DNA of 37,342 nt from Cylindrotheca closterium (lineage: Eukaryota > Bacillariophyta > Bacillariophyceae > Bacillariales > Bacillariaceae), in the NCBI GenBank assembly GCA_933822405.4, contig CAKOGP040000913.1, positions 1-37,342 of the forward strand, given 5' to 3'. This document shows, piece after piece, positions 10,701-21,147 of the stretch. Position numbers and translations under genes: made by a program. Within the stretch, counting starts at the first letter, position 1. Every line of letters begins with the position of its first letter. Under the pieces are notes generated by a model. The model was not told where the DNA came from and did no database searches. It worked only from the letters and a program-made list of their open reading frames with translations.

Positions 10701-11098
10701 AGCGCTTTAGCAACGAGTAGAATATACAATCCAATAATGACAATGAAAATTTGAAACACACGATTTTTTTGGGTAGAATAGTGATGCGGCTTCTTCCGAT
10801 GATAGGATGGATTGCGATGTCGTTTTGTTCCTTCGTCCTCAAGATCCATTCTGTTCCCTTCTTGTGACAGTGTCGAAGATGTGTTGTGCCGAGATCTATG
10901 ATGCAACCCGTTGCTCGATCTTAAAGGGGAACTTTCCATGGTGAAACTTTCATAGTATCCAGATCCACCTAGCATGCCCTCAGCCTCCGAAAAGCTGCAG
11001 CTTCTGCGTGGTTGCAACATATCGTCTTCATCTGAGTCTCGATCGGAACTATGATCATAATAGCTCTCTCGTTGGCCCTGCTCTTGGAAATATGACAT
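7751..11098 (-). CDS. Single-pass membrane protein with NAD-dependent epimerase-like domain and long unexplained C-terminal region
   Basis: Single exon, 1115 residues. A polar N-terminus of about 110 residues is followed by one membrane segment (about 114-137, FQIFIVIIGLYILLVAKALL), giving a type II topology typical of Golgi sugar enzymes. Residues about 268-620 read as an extended SDR fold of the nucleotide-sugar epimerase/dehydratase type: beta-strand SVVLITG, later IVHLSS, YASSSGG and VYGPWGQPGSFVHD, with LYVDDVVEAI further on. Two key positions deviate. The TGxxGxxG loop reads TGILNLVG (G280 to N), and the YxxxK catalytic pair reads H450-A-T-T-K454, so the tyrosine is histidine. The remaining about 480 residues contain a Cys-rich patch (CASECNVNDHC) and WVPKAMEKI, WVRTRW and RCDWYREH segments ending in an acidic then basic tail; I recognise no family. 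It may be a cell-wall or glycan biosynthesis protein with an altered or non-catalytic epimerase unit. Confidence 0.85.
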   Translation of the reverse strand: MSYFQEQGQRESYYDHSSDRDSDEDDMLQPRRSCSFSEAEGMLGGSGYYESFTMESSPLRSSNGLHHRSRHNTSSTLSQEGNRMDLEDEGTKRHRNPSYHRKKPHHYSTQKNRVFQIFIVIIGLYILLVAKALLWMYQNNDYSIYFASNDSHAILPTSTQTSTWAQQQHEQIVLRGGNFMLALEKRADDRFRRSRPPLTSLNGRSDDNVFSNWYSMDRLKEEPREEIRREDGNSESGEALSKDQLCGALARDAFETTPNSFSSKSVINKNSVVLITGILNLVGYSLAIHLKEQCGVQKVIGIDSMYPNTVGNRIQLLDRMQLLSSAFPKMPKPILLSFIGVDPLYKKGSSIHRSSHDEMDVSELKPTHIVHLSSFSQDVYSNDMVHPDWRNSHSPYIDDENQRDPYLYQMRASMVSMEQILSSFVEGTDIDRPQFLYASSSGGRSEDARHATTKLIDEILADAYYLKSDFPSVGLKLPSTVYGPWGQPGSFVHDSVEWAARSWNDTEDFVLPANLTGNGSTGQLDMLYVDDVVEAIVGAIQYEATKPVSLELSPETVLEKDTFADALKSFMPKQSNHLKIEVSAIAAMKGKPGFLGWKPQTSLQEGMARTIAWHLDRDAPYGPSAESGDKLLKRNGLEPCVADDQNCHKGYRYLPCASECNVNDHCLPSIFDSVRKTMRDATEGCDMVLYTQSLGHNIEDMRLQAEYVKEEDLLEDDSLICNLAIVPQESDLVARVIGKVPQDQFATFGLAGLPDDNVESTHKRKLDGMNGRLLYRGWILVWVPKAMEKISHTDRYLLKLSPGQFFSPEVQKALFVEENFSAPIQNDDCLFLIDELSRSRMKERSFRRKIETNGFTKRVVYKLPSEPRRRAAILLSPLRYPNVDDPTVQRYRNGEKKLTIIDATKFMRYEAGFDYLDKEPSTIRYQRQFYERIPSYVNREKELRSSMEPFYRYIMRHWVRTRWVLHDVNLEESRLLRCDWYREHTQWGAEIDQLSFAHVMALREVKRRIAHQEADDHIKTFIELNPELKPYTDSFEWHAMETETNRLYREPIQWEAEIPAHIAALQEDKQGDDEDESSEDEDEAFFIRIMSERTMAASRKRWMKRRKATRNKEGD

Positions 11099-11573
11099 TC
11101 CTTATCGAGCGCGATACACGATACACGATTCAAATGTATCCTCTATTCTGTAAAATCTAATATCTCGTTCTGGTTACGCCCTATTGTGTTGTCATGGTAA
11201 AGCCAGAAAAATGCGCACTGCTTGGTTGGAGTTTCTTGTGGTTTGGATTGATTCAACGGATCGATTGGAGGGTGGCGGGTCGACCGGCTGGCGCACTGCT
11301 GCTCCATTCCGAGTTTCTCTTCCGCTTGAACGAAAGCGGCGAGTCGTCGCATCTTTGTCATTTCATCGCAAGCCTGCGAAAGGGTGATCCAGCAACGCAA
11401 ACACAAAGATCTGTTGCATCATTTTGCCCAAACAAGCTTGCTGAGAGTCTGATTATTTGTCAGGTCAACGCAAAGCACCAAGGCAAGTAACAGGTGATAG
11501 TCATCCATCCGATTTTATTCCAGCCTCCACAGTGTGCAACCGTTTCCAAGGGGAATACTGAAGCGAGGGAAAG
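11099..11573. promoter_or_regulatory. Divergent intergenic region between epimerase-like and dynactin-like genes
   Basis: 475 bp that should hold both promoters. A tandem GATACACGATACACGAT sits at about 11111-11127, just upstream of the minus-strand start. A 98-codon open frame on + (11194-11490) has no recognisable features and is treated as chance. Confidence 0.45.
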
Positions 11574-14500
11574 ATGGTCGAATTTGAATATGCTATCAAC
11601 GATCCTGTCCACGTCAACCGTGAGAATCGTCAACTGGAAGGTGTCGTTGCATTTGCAGGGTCGGTGTCCTTTGCTGAAGGAAGTGACTGGGTCGGGGTTC
11701 GTTTGACAGGATCCAGTGTTGGCTTGGGAAAGAATGACGGAAGTGTTCAAGGGCAACAATACTTCGATTGCCCTCCGCAATCTGGACTTTTCGTCAAGAA
11801 ACAGGCTGTTTCCAAAAGAAAACTTACAAGATTGGAAGAATTGAGATTGAGGCGTGAGCTGGCACAAGGAGGAAATGAACCAGCCAAATCGTCCGCCAGA
11901 ACTCCTTCGAAAGTGTCAGGACTTGGACAACCTCGGGCAAGTGGTCTTGCGACTCCTAGCAAAGCAAGTGCTGCGTTGCAGAGTCAAATTGATGATTTGC
12001 AATCGAAGCTAAAAGAAAAGGATGTGCAGATTAACTCCATGCAAGAGGAATTGCAAAAGGCAAAGGAGGAAGCCGATGCTGGAACCAAAAAGGTTGACGA
12101 TCTTCAAGAACAACTACAGAAAATCAAACGAGATGAGAAATCGCTCAGTAGGAGCTCCTCCAGTAATATGCTCGAAGAATCACAATTCAAAATTCAAGAA
12201 CTAGAGAGCAAGCTAGATCATGCTATGGAAGAGTTAAAGTCTTACAAGAAGGATTCGCAAGGAGAGATTGACAAGGAACGTTCCTTGCGACGAAAGGAAT
12301 CTGTGGAATTGGCTGGCGCCAAGGAAGAAGTCGAGCAACTCCAAAAGCAATTGGTGCATTTTGCTGATTCATCTAAAACTATGGCCGCTGACACCTCACA
12401 TTACAAGGAACGGGCCAAACTGCAAGCAGATGTTGCCAGTTTGAATCGACGAGTTGAACAGCTGGAGCTGGACAAGCAAGAATTGGAAAACACGGTGGAA
12501 GAACTTACATTGGACAAAGAGCAATTATTGGAAGATAACGAAGCCCTAGAGGATCGTTGCGAAGAATTGAAGCTCGACTACGAGACGGCACAGATGGAAG
12601 TTGAGGAAATGCGAATGGAATTGGAAGAATCAAAGGTCGTGCAAGAAGCTGAAGAGAGTGCGAGTCTTTCAGTCGAAGCTACTGCTGCTGGAGGAGAACT
12701 AAACGAGGCCCAAGACATGGCGCAAGCGCTCAGTGTCCAAAATGCAAGACTGCGGGAAGCCTTGATTCGACTTCGAGAACAATCACAGATCGAGAAAATG
12801 GACCTCAACCGCCAATTGCGTGGAGCTGAAAAGGACCTCGAAGAGGCAAAACAAACAACAGAAGAAGTTGAGAATCTTCGTTCGCTAAAGAGCGAGTTTG
12901 AAGAACAAATTAGCGATTTGAAGGACATGGTAGAGCAAGGATCGGCATATGAAGTTATGGTCGAAGATTTGAGTGATCGTGTCTTGAGTATGGAAGAGGA
13001 ACTTGTTCTTGCTCAGCAAACTATAAGGGAAATGGAAGAGGCGGCTGATATTACAGCAGAAATGGAAGAGGTTCAAACTGAGGAAATGAAGGCCCTGAAT
13101 AGAGACTTGGAAGACCGTGAGACTGTTATTCGGAATTTGGAAGAGGCGATCAAAATGTAAGTGCTTTATTGCCGATGGGTTCATTCGCGCAAATTTTGTT
13201 ATTTTACCTAACGCTTGCTCTACTGTATGTTACTAAAAGGCAACGTAAACGAGAAGAAGAATTTCAACGAACTGTTGGGAACTACCGGACAAGGGTGGAA
13301 ACTCTCAAGCAAGAAAAGAAAGCATTGCTTGAGTTGCAAGAAGGAGGAGAAGGCGAGAAGAGTGATCTTGTTTCTGCGTCTCAGAAGGCTCTTGCAAGAG
13401 CAGCGCAGCTTGTGCAAGATGCTGCAGAGATGCGGAAGCGAGAAGCTCAGGCTGCAATCGATCGAATTGACTCACAAGTGCGTCTTCATTTGTGTGAGCG
13501 CCTGGAGAGCTTGCTGCCACCTAGTGTTGCCGCGGCTGAGATTGCAAGCATTAAAGGGGAACTCCTTCTTTCGAAGGTTGTGGGTAAAGCCTCTCTATCT
13601 TTGGATGGCATCGCAAGATCTTTCTTGAAAACGATTCGTCACAGAGCTTGGGAATGGCGTACGGATACAAGCAAGGCAGGAGACCGAAAGGTGCTGACAG
13701 AAGCACTAGCCCTCTCCGATGAACAACAACAAATGGCTGCTACAATGATCCATCAATCGGAAGTGGCTCATGTGGCTATTGATGTGAGTGGCGATTTATT
13801 GTGGCTTCTTTCCGCTGGCCAATGGCCAGACATCTTGGCCCCAGAGGCGTCTGCGGAACTTGGAGCAATCATGGGACACTCTATGACCGACCTTGATATT
13901 GTCCTAGGTAGTGTGTTGAATACATTGAAGGAAGAAGGCGTGCTTTCACCACATCAATCGAACATTGGTGCCTTCCGTCAAACGGTGGTAACAACAATGC
14001 AAACACTTCGATCTCACATTGAGCAGGACGGTGAGACTCTTGTGCCTATGGATTGGAAGCCTCCTGCCTTAAGGCTGTTTAGAGACGCCTCAAGAGCAAA
14101 ATACTCGAGTTTGGGCTGTTATGCAGCAGTTGCGTCTGTCTTGAATTTTGGAGAATCCATTAGGACGCCTCAAATTGTTGCTCGGAACAATGAATTAGTC
14201 AAGGCCTTGAAACCTTTGCTGAAAAAGCTCGATCTTGCAGCTTCCGAAGCTGCCAAATCGTGTTTGCGTCTCGCTCATCTTGATGTTCAAGACGAAGCGA
14301 TTGTCATGGGAATCTCAATTGTCGCTGACTCCTGGCGTGCGGCATCAGACGACTTGTTGGGCAACATATACAATATGCTTCTATCGGAAGAGGGGATCAG
14401 CCCCGAGTATCTAGAGGCATGCGAGGCTGCAACTGACGAAGTTGTGAAGCTGGTATCCCAGTTTGCTTCAGCACTCCGATCATTCAACCTTCATGCCACC

Positions 14501-15732
14501 GCCGACAATCACTTTCATCCCTTTTCCCCAGAAGTCGCAGACGTCTGGGAAGGAGTTACGCTTCTAGCACGATCTATCCGTTCCCAAGATGGTGATGAAG
14601 ACGACATTAACTACCTCGTTCGATCCCGCGAAATTGAGCAATCCTTGGATGACGCAGTAGAAAAGGTGCCAAAACTGACACTTGCGAACACAAAGATTTT
14701 TAGCTTGGAGAAGGTAAGAGTTTATCGTCTTCAGTTCCATCGTCTTCAGCTCCACCAGGTCTGCAATTTTCTGACATTCCTCGTTCATTTAAGGCACTCG
14801 CTCTCCGCTCGAAAGAAATCGCAATGCAAAATGCAAGGCTCTCCGAATTGGAGAAACTCTTGGCGAAAACAAATGCTCAACCTTCACCACGGATCAAATC
14901 ATCCGACATGTCGTCATCAGCAGAGGTCAATGGTCTCAAACAGGAAATCCGAGTCGTAAGTTTAGAATTGGTATGGATGTCAGAGATTGGATTCTTGGTG
15001 ACTAATGTTACGTTCCCTTCTTCACAGCTTACCGAAGCCATGGATGTCTTGCATCGGCAAGTTGAAGATTATGAGAGTGAGATTCGGTTTTTGAAGGATG
15101 CCAAATCTCCTGGCGCAAGAGTGCGTTCACGTACACCACGAAGAACGTTCACTGCCGATTTAAGAGAAAGAAGTGGATCTGTCGACTCTTTGCCTGGAAT
15201 GGTCGCTGATGGCAGTACTGGTGCATTCGAGGCTGCTTTGTTCCGACCGGCTCTTCAGGCAGCACGGCGAGACGCTGCACAGTGGAAGGCAAAGGCCACC
15301 ATTTCAGCCCTATTGGATTTGCCACCATTGAATGCTTCAGGGACCATCGGTAGTGAAGAAAAAACCGCAGACGAAGATGAATCGAACCCATTCGTGCAAC
15401 TCTCATCGGCACTCTCGTTCTATCGTCGCGAAGCTGCATCGATCAAGGTGGTAGATGTTTCAAAACAAACGGGTGGAGAAACATCTCGATTGGGACTTCA
15501 TCGAATGATGATGAGAAAGGCGACTGCTTCCGACCAGCTGGATAAAGCAACTGCAGCAGCAAGGCAATGGCTGGAAAACAATGGTGAAGGAAACTATGGA
15601 GCGGCTAACGATTCTTTTGGAGCTCCTCTAGTCGGCAGGGTCACATTATCTGGTGCAGATCCGGTCTCTACCGTCCGTACGAACGTGAAACCAGAGGACT
15701 TACATCGTTTGCAATTACATCTCGTTCGTTAG
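11574..15732 (+). CDS. DCTN1: Dynactin p150-Glued-like protein (CAP-Gly plus long coiled coil)
   Basis: Four exons join to 1307 residues: 11574-13156, 13240-14713, 14794-14955 and 15028-15732. The N-terminal CAP-Gly domain (residues about 10-80) has the diagnostic G52-K-N-D-G56 microtubule-tip binding motif and GSVQGQQYF. A basic Ser/Thr-rich linker (about 81-135) precedes a long coiled coil (about 135-560) with heptads of Leu, Glu and Lys. A mostly helical region follows (about 560-1040), where the dynein-associated domain of p150-Glued lies in the family. A second coiled coil (about 1020-1110, near LSELEKLLAKTN and AMDVLHRQVEDYESEIRFLK) precedes the C-terminus. Order and size match dynactin subunit 1 (about 1250-1300 residues in animals), which links cytoplasmic dynein to cargo and microtubule plus ends. 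Only CAP-Gly was identified by motif; the rest rests on layout. Confidence 0.85.
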
Positions 15733-16013
15733 ACGGACATTTTGCTTGGATGTCGAAGCAAGACTAAGTTAGACCTTTCACCTACTGTGAGATCTTGGTG
15801 TGATATCTGACTGTAGTTGAAGTCTCTTTTCGCAGATGCTGCAGCTTCGTTATTGATTTGAGCTAACTTTTGTTGATCCTTATCAAGAAGCGATAGACGT
15901 GGTACAGAGTGGCCATCATGTAGTTACTTTATCGCAATGGATCCTAATGGTCGATTAATTCGATTCAACATTCAGAACGTCCATCGAATGTTGGTACCGC
16001 GATAGTTCAAGCC
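15733..16013. promoter_or_regulatory. Intergenic region upstream of HCF173-like gene
   Basis: 281 bp between two + strand genes, holding the 3' UTR of the dynactin-like gene and the promoter of the next. No motif or RNA gene was recognised. Confidence 0.4.
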
Positions 16014-18612
16014 ATGAGACTACACCTAGCAAGGTTGATACCTCTAGGTGTTGTCGCCATCACCCTTCGTCAGTCTACTGCGTTTACAAATGCTCCAGAC
16101 TCACAAAGGAGACTGCCAAGAGGATTCAAAAGGCCCACACCAGGTGCCGCTTTTCCAGTGACTGCAGATGAAAATGCTGATGCCCCCAAAAAACAGGCAA
16201 AATTACAACAGAGAAGCAACAGGACAGCTCCTAAACCAGCTTCTAAGAAAATAAGAGACAAGCCAAAGTCGGCTGTTGCTGATGAGCGAAGGAAAAGGAA
16301 AGAGGAGGTAATGAAGCAACTGAAGATAAAATTGGAAGAACGAAGAAAACAAGAAAGCCAGAAAAAAGAAGGTGGACTTCTTGAGAGGCTCAACCCTTTC
16401 CAAGCAGGCCAAAACCTTCGAAAAACTCTTGATGATCTTGGAAGCCTAACAGCTATAGGAAAAGGTTTACCTGATCGGACAAAGCAGAAGTATTATCTGG
16501 ACGATAGATTCCTCGAAGGCGGAGGAAGTGGCCCCCTTCTTTCTGAGAGAAACCCGTACTCGGATCGATTAGAACGAGAGAACTATGTTCCAGAGGTATT
16601 GGTCGTGGGTGCTACAGGAGAAGTAGGACGACTGGTCGTACGACGACTACTACTGGAAGGGAGGTTTCGTGTCCGAGTGCTCGTAAGAGGTGAGTTCTAC
16701 ATCCGGCATCAAATAATGTATGCTTTCTGGAGATAGCTCTCAATTGAAGAGGCAAAAGATCTATATTCGCAGACTTTGAATCTTTTGGGTACCGGTGTCA
16801 CTTATTGTCAGGGGGATCTAAATAACGTGGAGAGCTTAGAGTATGCCTTAACTGATGTCGACAAAATTGTGTTTTGTGCTGGTGCACCTCGTCCTGACGA
16901 AGAAGATTTTCAAAAGAAGTTCAAAACTTATGTTGTCGAGAGTCTATCGGACGACAGTAAAGAAGCGGAAGTAATGGGTGTTGAAAATCCGAGTGCTGAC
17001 GACTTGCAATGGCAGCAGCTTAGATCAGTTTTGGATGTTCGTTCCCAGCTTGCGGAGCATGTTGATTGCATTGGAATGCAAAATCTTGTCACCGCATATC
17101 AGAACGTGCGTTATGCAGATTATGGTACCCCACAAGCTGCAAAAAGGTCCCTCTTTAAATTCGGGAGCAGACCTGAAGACTTTTCATTGTTTGCTGTTGA
17201 TGGTGGCTCCAATGACTTTGATTTAAAAATTGACGGAACAGAGTCAGAGGAAGAGATTGAAAAAATGATTTCTGAAGAGTCATACTTCGATGAACTCGCT
17301 GATGATGATTTATATGACGAGACTTATGACGACGCCTACGATGATGACCACTGTGGATTCGAGGAACTTTCCGATACGACTGTCCGAACCCAAGTGCAGT
17401 GGATGCGGAACACGTTTGGACATGGAGTTTTTGTAGGCAGAATTCCTAAAGACGGTACAACAGCAGTGGGGGAGGCTGCTGTTGTCAGCAGTAGGCTTCG
17501 AAGTCGTGAAAAACCCGAGATTGGAATAAATCTGAGTTCAGGATTTGCAGGGTTCGTTGTTCGTCTCTGCGGTGATGGCAGCAAATATGAATGCTTTATA
17601 AGGACCAAAGACTACGATGAGTTGGGTATAGAATATGTGTGTGGATTCAGTACAAGCACAAAACGAACTTCGCCTGAGAACAAGTCTAGGAACAAATTCA
17701 TCACGTGTCGTTTGCCATTCGAAAGCTTCAAGCCTGTGTCGAGAAAAGAGGGCAAGAAAACCAAGGAAGATCAAAAAATTAAGAAATTTCTCGGACATGA
17801 TGTTCGCTACATTGGCTTCAGATACCGATGTGAGAGTAACGAGGGTGAAGGATCGAGATTGAACGATGCTACCCACCACAGCTTCTACATCGCTTTGTCT
17901 TATATCAAGGTATATCGGGTACAGCCTGGTAAGTTGACCCTTGTCTTGGCATCTTTTGTTCAGACTTTTTGGAAGCCAACAGCCTTCAGCAGAGCCAGAA
18001 TTCGTTTTCCTTAGCGACAGCAGGATCCCATCTCATGTCAGGAACGGGATGGTACGACACGAGAGACGGCAGATTCTCAAAACAGAAGTTGAAACACAAG
18101 AAACTATAATCCTGGACGAGAACTCGTTTGGAACGAGCGATATCCTCATTCGTAGTCAAGAAGAGACGTATTACAAATACCGCGGAGAGGAAATTTTGAA
18201 GAAAAGTGGATTGAGGTAAGTTACTATGAGGGATAGAAAGTGATGTTTTCCATTCGCAATCTCATAAAAATGATGACGGATCAATATTCCATAGCTATAC
18301 AATTGTAAGGGTTTATGGTTTCAACGAAGATCCATCAGGGGAAGTCGGCACGATCGAGCTAAAAAAGGTGAGTTCTTTCTCAGAATCAATGGAAAGTTGC
18401 TTGCGACAGCTAAAAAAAAGACTCAATTTCGAAAGTCGAATCAACAAATGAGTGCGGTTTCAAGGGCAGAAGTAGCGCAAGTATGCGTTGGCGCACTACT
18501 GGATCCAAATGCCTTAAACAAGAGCGTCTGTATGAGTAAAAGGAGAAGTAGTGGAATTGACGACGAGGACATTTCCAAGAAGTTTGCGGCAGTGAAAAGT
18601 GACATATCGTAG
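16014..18612 (+). CDS. HCF173: Plastid HCF173-like protein (atypical SDR with CIA30 domain)
   Basis: Proposed exons 16014-16689, 16750-17928, 17990-18215, 18295-18367 and 18436-18612 give 776 residues. The N-terminus is a signal segment ending QSTAF-TNAP (F at +1), followed by a basic region, as in algal plastid preproteins. The Rossmann motif VVGATGEVGRLVVRRLL (GATGEVG at 199-205) starts an atypical SDR. An acidic insert (EEEIEKMISEES, DDDLYDETYDDAYDDD) precedes a CIA30 domain (about 436-619, from QVQWMRNTFGHGVF to YIALSYIKVYRV). The SDR then resumes with EPEFVFLS, YTIVRVYGFNEDP and SAVSRAEVAQVCVGALLD. CIA30 inserted in an SDR is the architecture of plant HCF173, which binds the psbA mRNA 5' UTR and promotes D1 translation. 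The exon 3 acceptor is CAGCAG, so two sites 3 nt apart are possible. The last acceptor (18436) is preferred over one at 18410. Confidence 0.85.
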
Positions 18613-18814
18613 ATTGCACAATAGAGGATTTCAAATATGAGGAACGATTGATAGTTTAGTAAATTCATTGGCAACCATCATCATAATGTACCGCACAAAT
18701 ACGACTAGTTCGACCCAAAAAACACAGATTTCAGATTTGATGGCTTGGAAGTGTCACTCAACAGCAGCAAGGAGGACACTGAGCTCTGATTATTGTTTTG
18801 CACGCAATAGTACA

Positions 18815-20697
18815 ATGCGATTGGTACATTTGACCATCTGCACAGTCCTGGTAGGGCATGTGACTGGATTTTTACCCGTACGACAGTCAGCGACGTCACT
18901 ATCTTCTTCTCGAACGGATGAATTTGAACTATTCGCGACCAGGTTGAAACCACTTTCAGTGGAAGAGATCAAAGCTCAGATGGGCATGGAAGATGGCAAT
19001 GCACCACCTCCAAAGCTATTTTCCGATGCGTTGCATGATGATATGCAGCAGACTCTCCTCATTTTAGAGAAGAGAATCGCCAACGGACCTGGAAGTGTTA
19101 CAAGCTTCGAACTGGACGATTTGAATGATCGGACCGAACGTATCGTCAAGCAAATGCGAGAATACGAAGAAGGTCAAATCAGTGAGTCGACTATCCCAGA
19201 GCCTATCGCGGCGATGGAAGAGCTTACATCAGTGATCGAGGAGCCCAGTGTTCCTTCGCATGAGGAAGTCGAATATGCTCCAGTTATTGACCAAATGCGA
19301 AAAAAACTAGAGGTAGAAGACGACGACCAGCTTCGTATTGCTGCTTCTAATATGGATGCAACAAAGGTCTCAGAGCTCCTTGGCGCAGGTTTTGAGATGG
19401 ACGAAGAAACTACTGATGCGGCATTTTGGTCGGTTGTTGATGCTGTTGACCGTGCGGAACAGGCTGACCAACCTCTCTCTGCAGATGTAGCAAGAATGCT
19501 CCATCACATCTTTGATGCAGATCAAATTCATCTTCAAAAGCGCGAAAAAATCAGTATGAATATTACGTGTAAGCAACCCGATGATACACAGGGTATGGAA
19601 GGCGCAGCAAGGCGAATGAATTACATCTTTGACGACTCGAGCCATAAAGATCTCCCGCTGAAGGATGGACGTTGTTGCGAAGGTGGTGCTTGTTGTGACA
19701 AGTGTAGCCGCAACATCTTTCCTACATTTGCTACCGATGCCGAAAGCAGCCTCGAGACCTTTCCTGAGATTGCCACTTTGTCATTCAACGAGCTAGAGAC
19801 TGTGTCCTCTAGCACAATCTTGCAGTTCGTCAGGCTTGTAGAGCGTGTTCGACGTACAATCGCACATGAGTATGGACTGCCATTGAATACTATTCTTCCG
19901 CTTCAAGCATATTCACGAAAATATGTTGCAGGCACCACGCAGCGGGGGGGTGGAGGCGGCGAGGGAGACTTCGTCACTCTTCATACAGACGAAGCAACTC
20001 ACTCCGGATACCATTATTCTTGTGTTATTTATCTGAGTACCCAGGGTGATGACTTTGAGGGCGGTGACTTTGTTTTCAACGATCCTGCTGAAGAGGGCGA
20101 TGAACCAACTGAAGACGAGATAGTAGCCTTGCAGAGCATGCCAATTGAGGAACAAATGCGCCGTTCTGGTCGTAAACTCACTCCATTCCATCCAAGTCGA
20201 GGTGCAGCGGTCATCTTTTCATCTGGATGGGAGAACATGCATGAGGTTGAAAAAATTACGTAAGTTTCTGTGCTCTCGATTCGTTCCGATCTATGCTTGT
20301 CTAATGCAGAAACATCGTCTCGCCTCACAGGTCTGGTGTCAGATATGCCGTGCCTTGCTTTTTTGTAAGTCTCAATTGCACAGTTGCTTCCCTTTTTTGA
20401 AGATTACACTGTCTGATTTGTTTTCGTCTTCGTGGCTGGTGTTGCTATAGACGACTTGCCCCGTACCAGAGGCTGCCTACGAGCAGATGGCGCAAGGAAA
20501 ACCACAGACGGACGAGGAAATCGCTGACGATTGGTTGCATCTCCTCCTTGCTCACAGAAAGGAGTCGCCGATGGAATCAGTGGGCCGAGGTAATATATGT
20601 TTTTCTTGCGTTTTAATTTCCAGATGTCATTCTAACAGAACTCTACTGGACCGTGCGCAGTCAAGGAACTTCTCATGAAGTGGAACATGTTGTGTAG
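18815..20697 (+). CDS. Prolyl 4-hydroxylase-like Fe(II)/2-oxoglutarate dioxygenase with secretory/plastid-type leader
   Basis: Exons 18815-20259, 20331-20364, 20451-20589 and 20624-20697 give 563 residues. Start 18815 is preferred over an in-frame ATG at 18668 because it opens a signal segment (MRLVHLTICTVLVGHVTGF-LP). The middle holds an acidic region and a Cys cluster (CCEGGACCDKCSR, about 288-300). The C-terminal domain has the metal ligands H390-T-D392 (VTLHTDEATHSGYHYSCVIY) and distal H476 (ENMHEVEKI). GDDFEGGDFVF and GVRYAVPCFF sit at the expected spacing for the P4H/DSBH family, which hydroxylate prolyl or related residues. It lies about 200 bp after the HCF173-like gene on the same strand. 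The substrate is unknown. The long N-terminal part has no recognised domain. Confidence 0.85.
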
Positions 20698-21147
20698 TCC
20701 CTTAGACCAGCACTAAGAATGTGATGGCTTTGCCATTTCGACAACATATACTAGATCATTGATATTTTATTGAATTGAGGCGCGATCCTAATTGCAAACT
20801 AAACTAGGGTTGATGCGATCTTTTCTAGTGGGTTTGACTGGCTCCAATGGAATTCATGCTCCACTTCCAATCGGTTGATCTGGCTCTATTGCATCCTTAA
20901 ATTTCAAGAATGTGCTTCTATAGCAACCAGAATAAAACTACTCTTGGCAACTAGGCTCGAATAGGAAATGAAACAGCTCACTTCGCGGTCCTTTTGACAT
21001 CTTCACATGCTCAGATACTAAAAGGAAATTGGCAGCTAGAGTCCTTTACAATCGTTACAGAGATGCTAAAAGGCTCCAGAGAGATGTGATGATTCGGAAC
21101 GCTTGTTCAATCCCCATCAGTCGTGCCACAGCGTATCTCAACGCTTA
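20698..21147. other. Convergent 3' intergenic region
   Basis: 450 bp between the ends of the oxygenase (+) and POLD3 (-) genes. It is AT-rich and holds no convincing gene. It should contain both 3' UTRs. Confidence 0.5.

Noticed and set aside
11194..11490. 98-codon + frame in the divergent promoter
   Set aside because: No motif, mixed composition, and overlapped by an equally long antisense frame.
18668..18814. Upstream ATG of the P4H-like gene
   Set aside because: It places 49 polar residues before an evident signal segment; the start at 18815 is more sensible.
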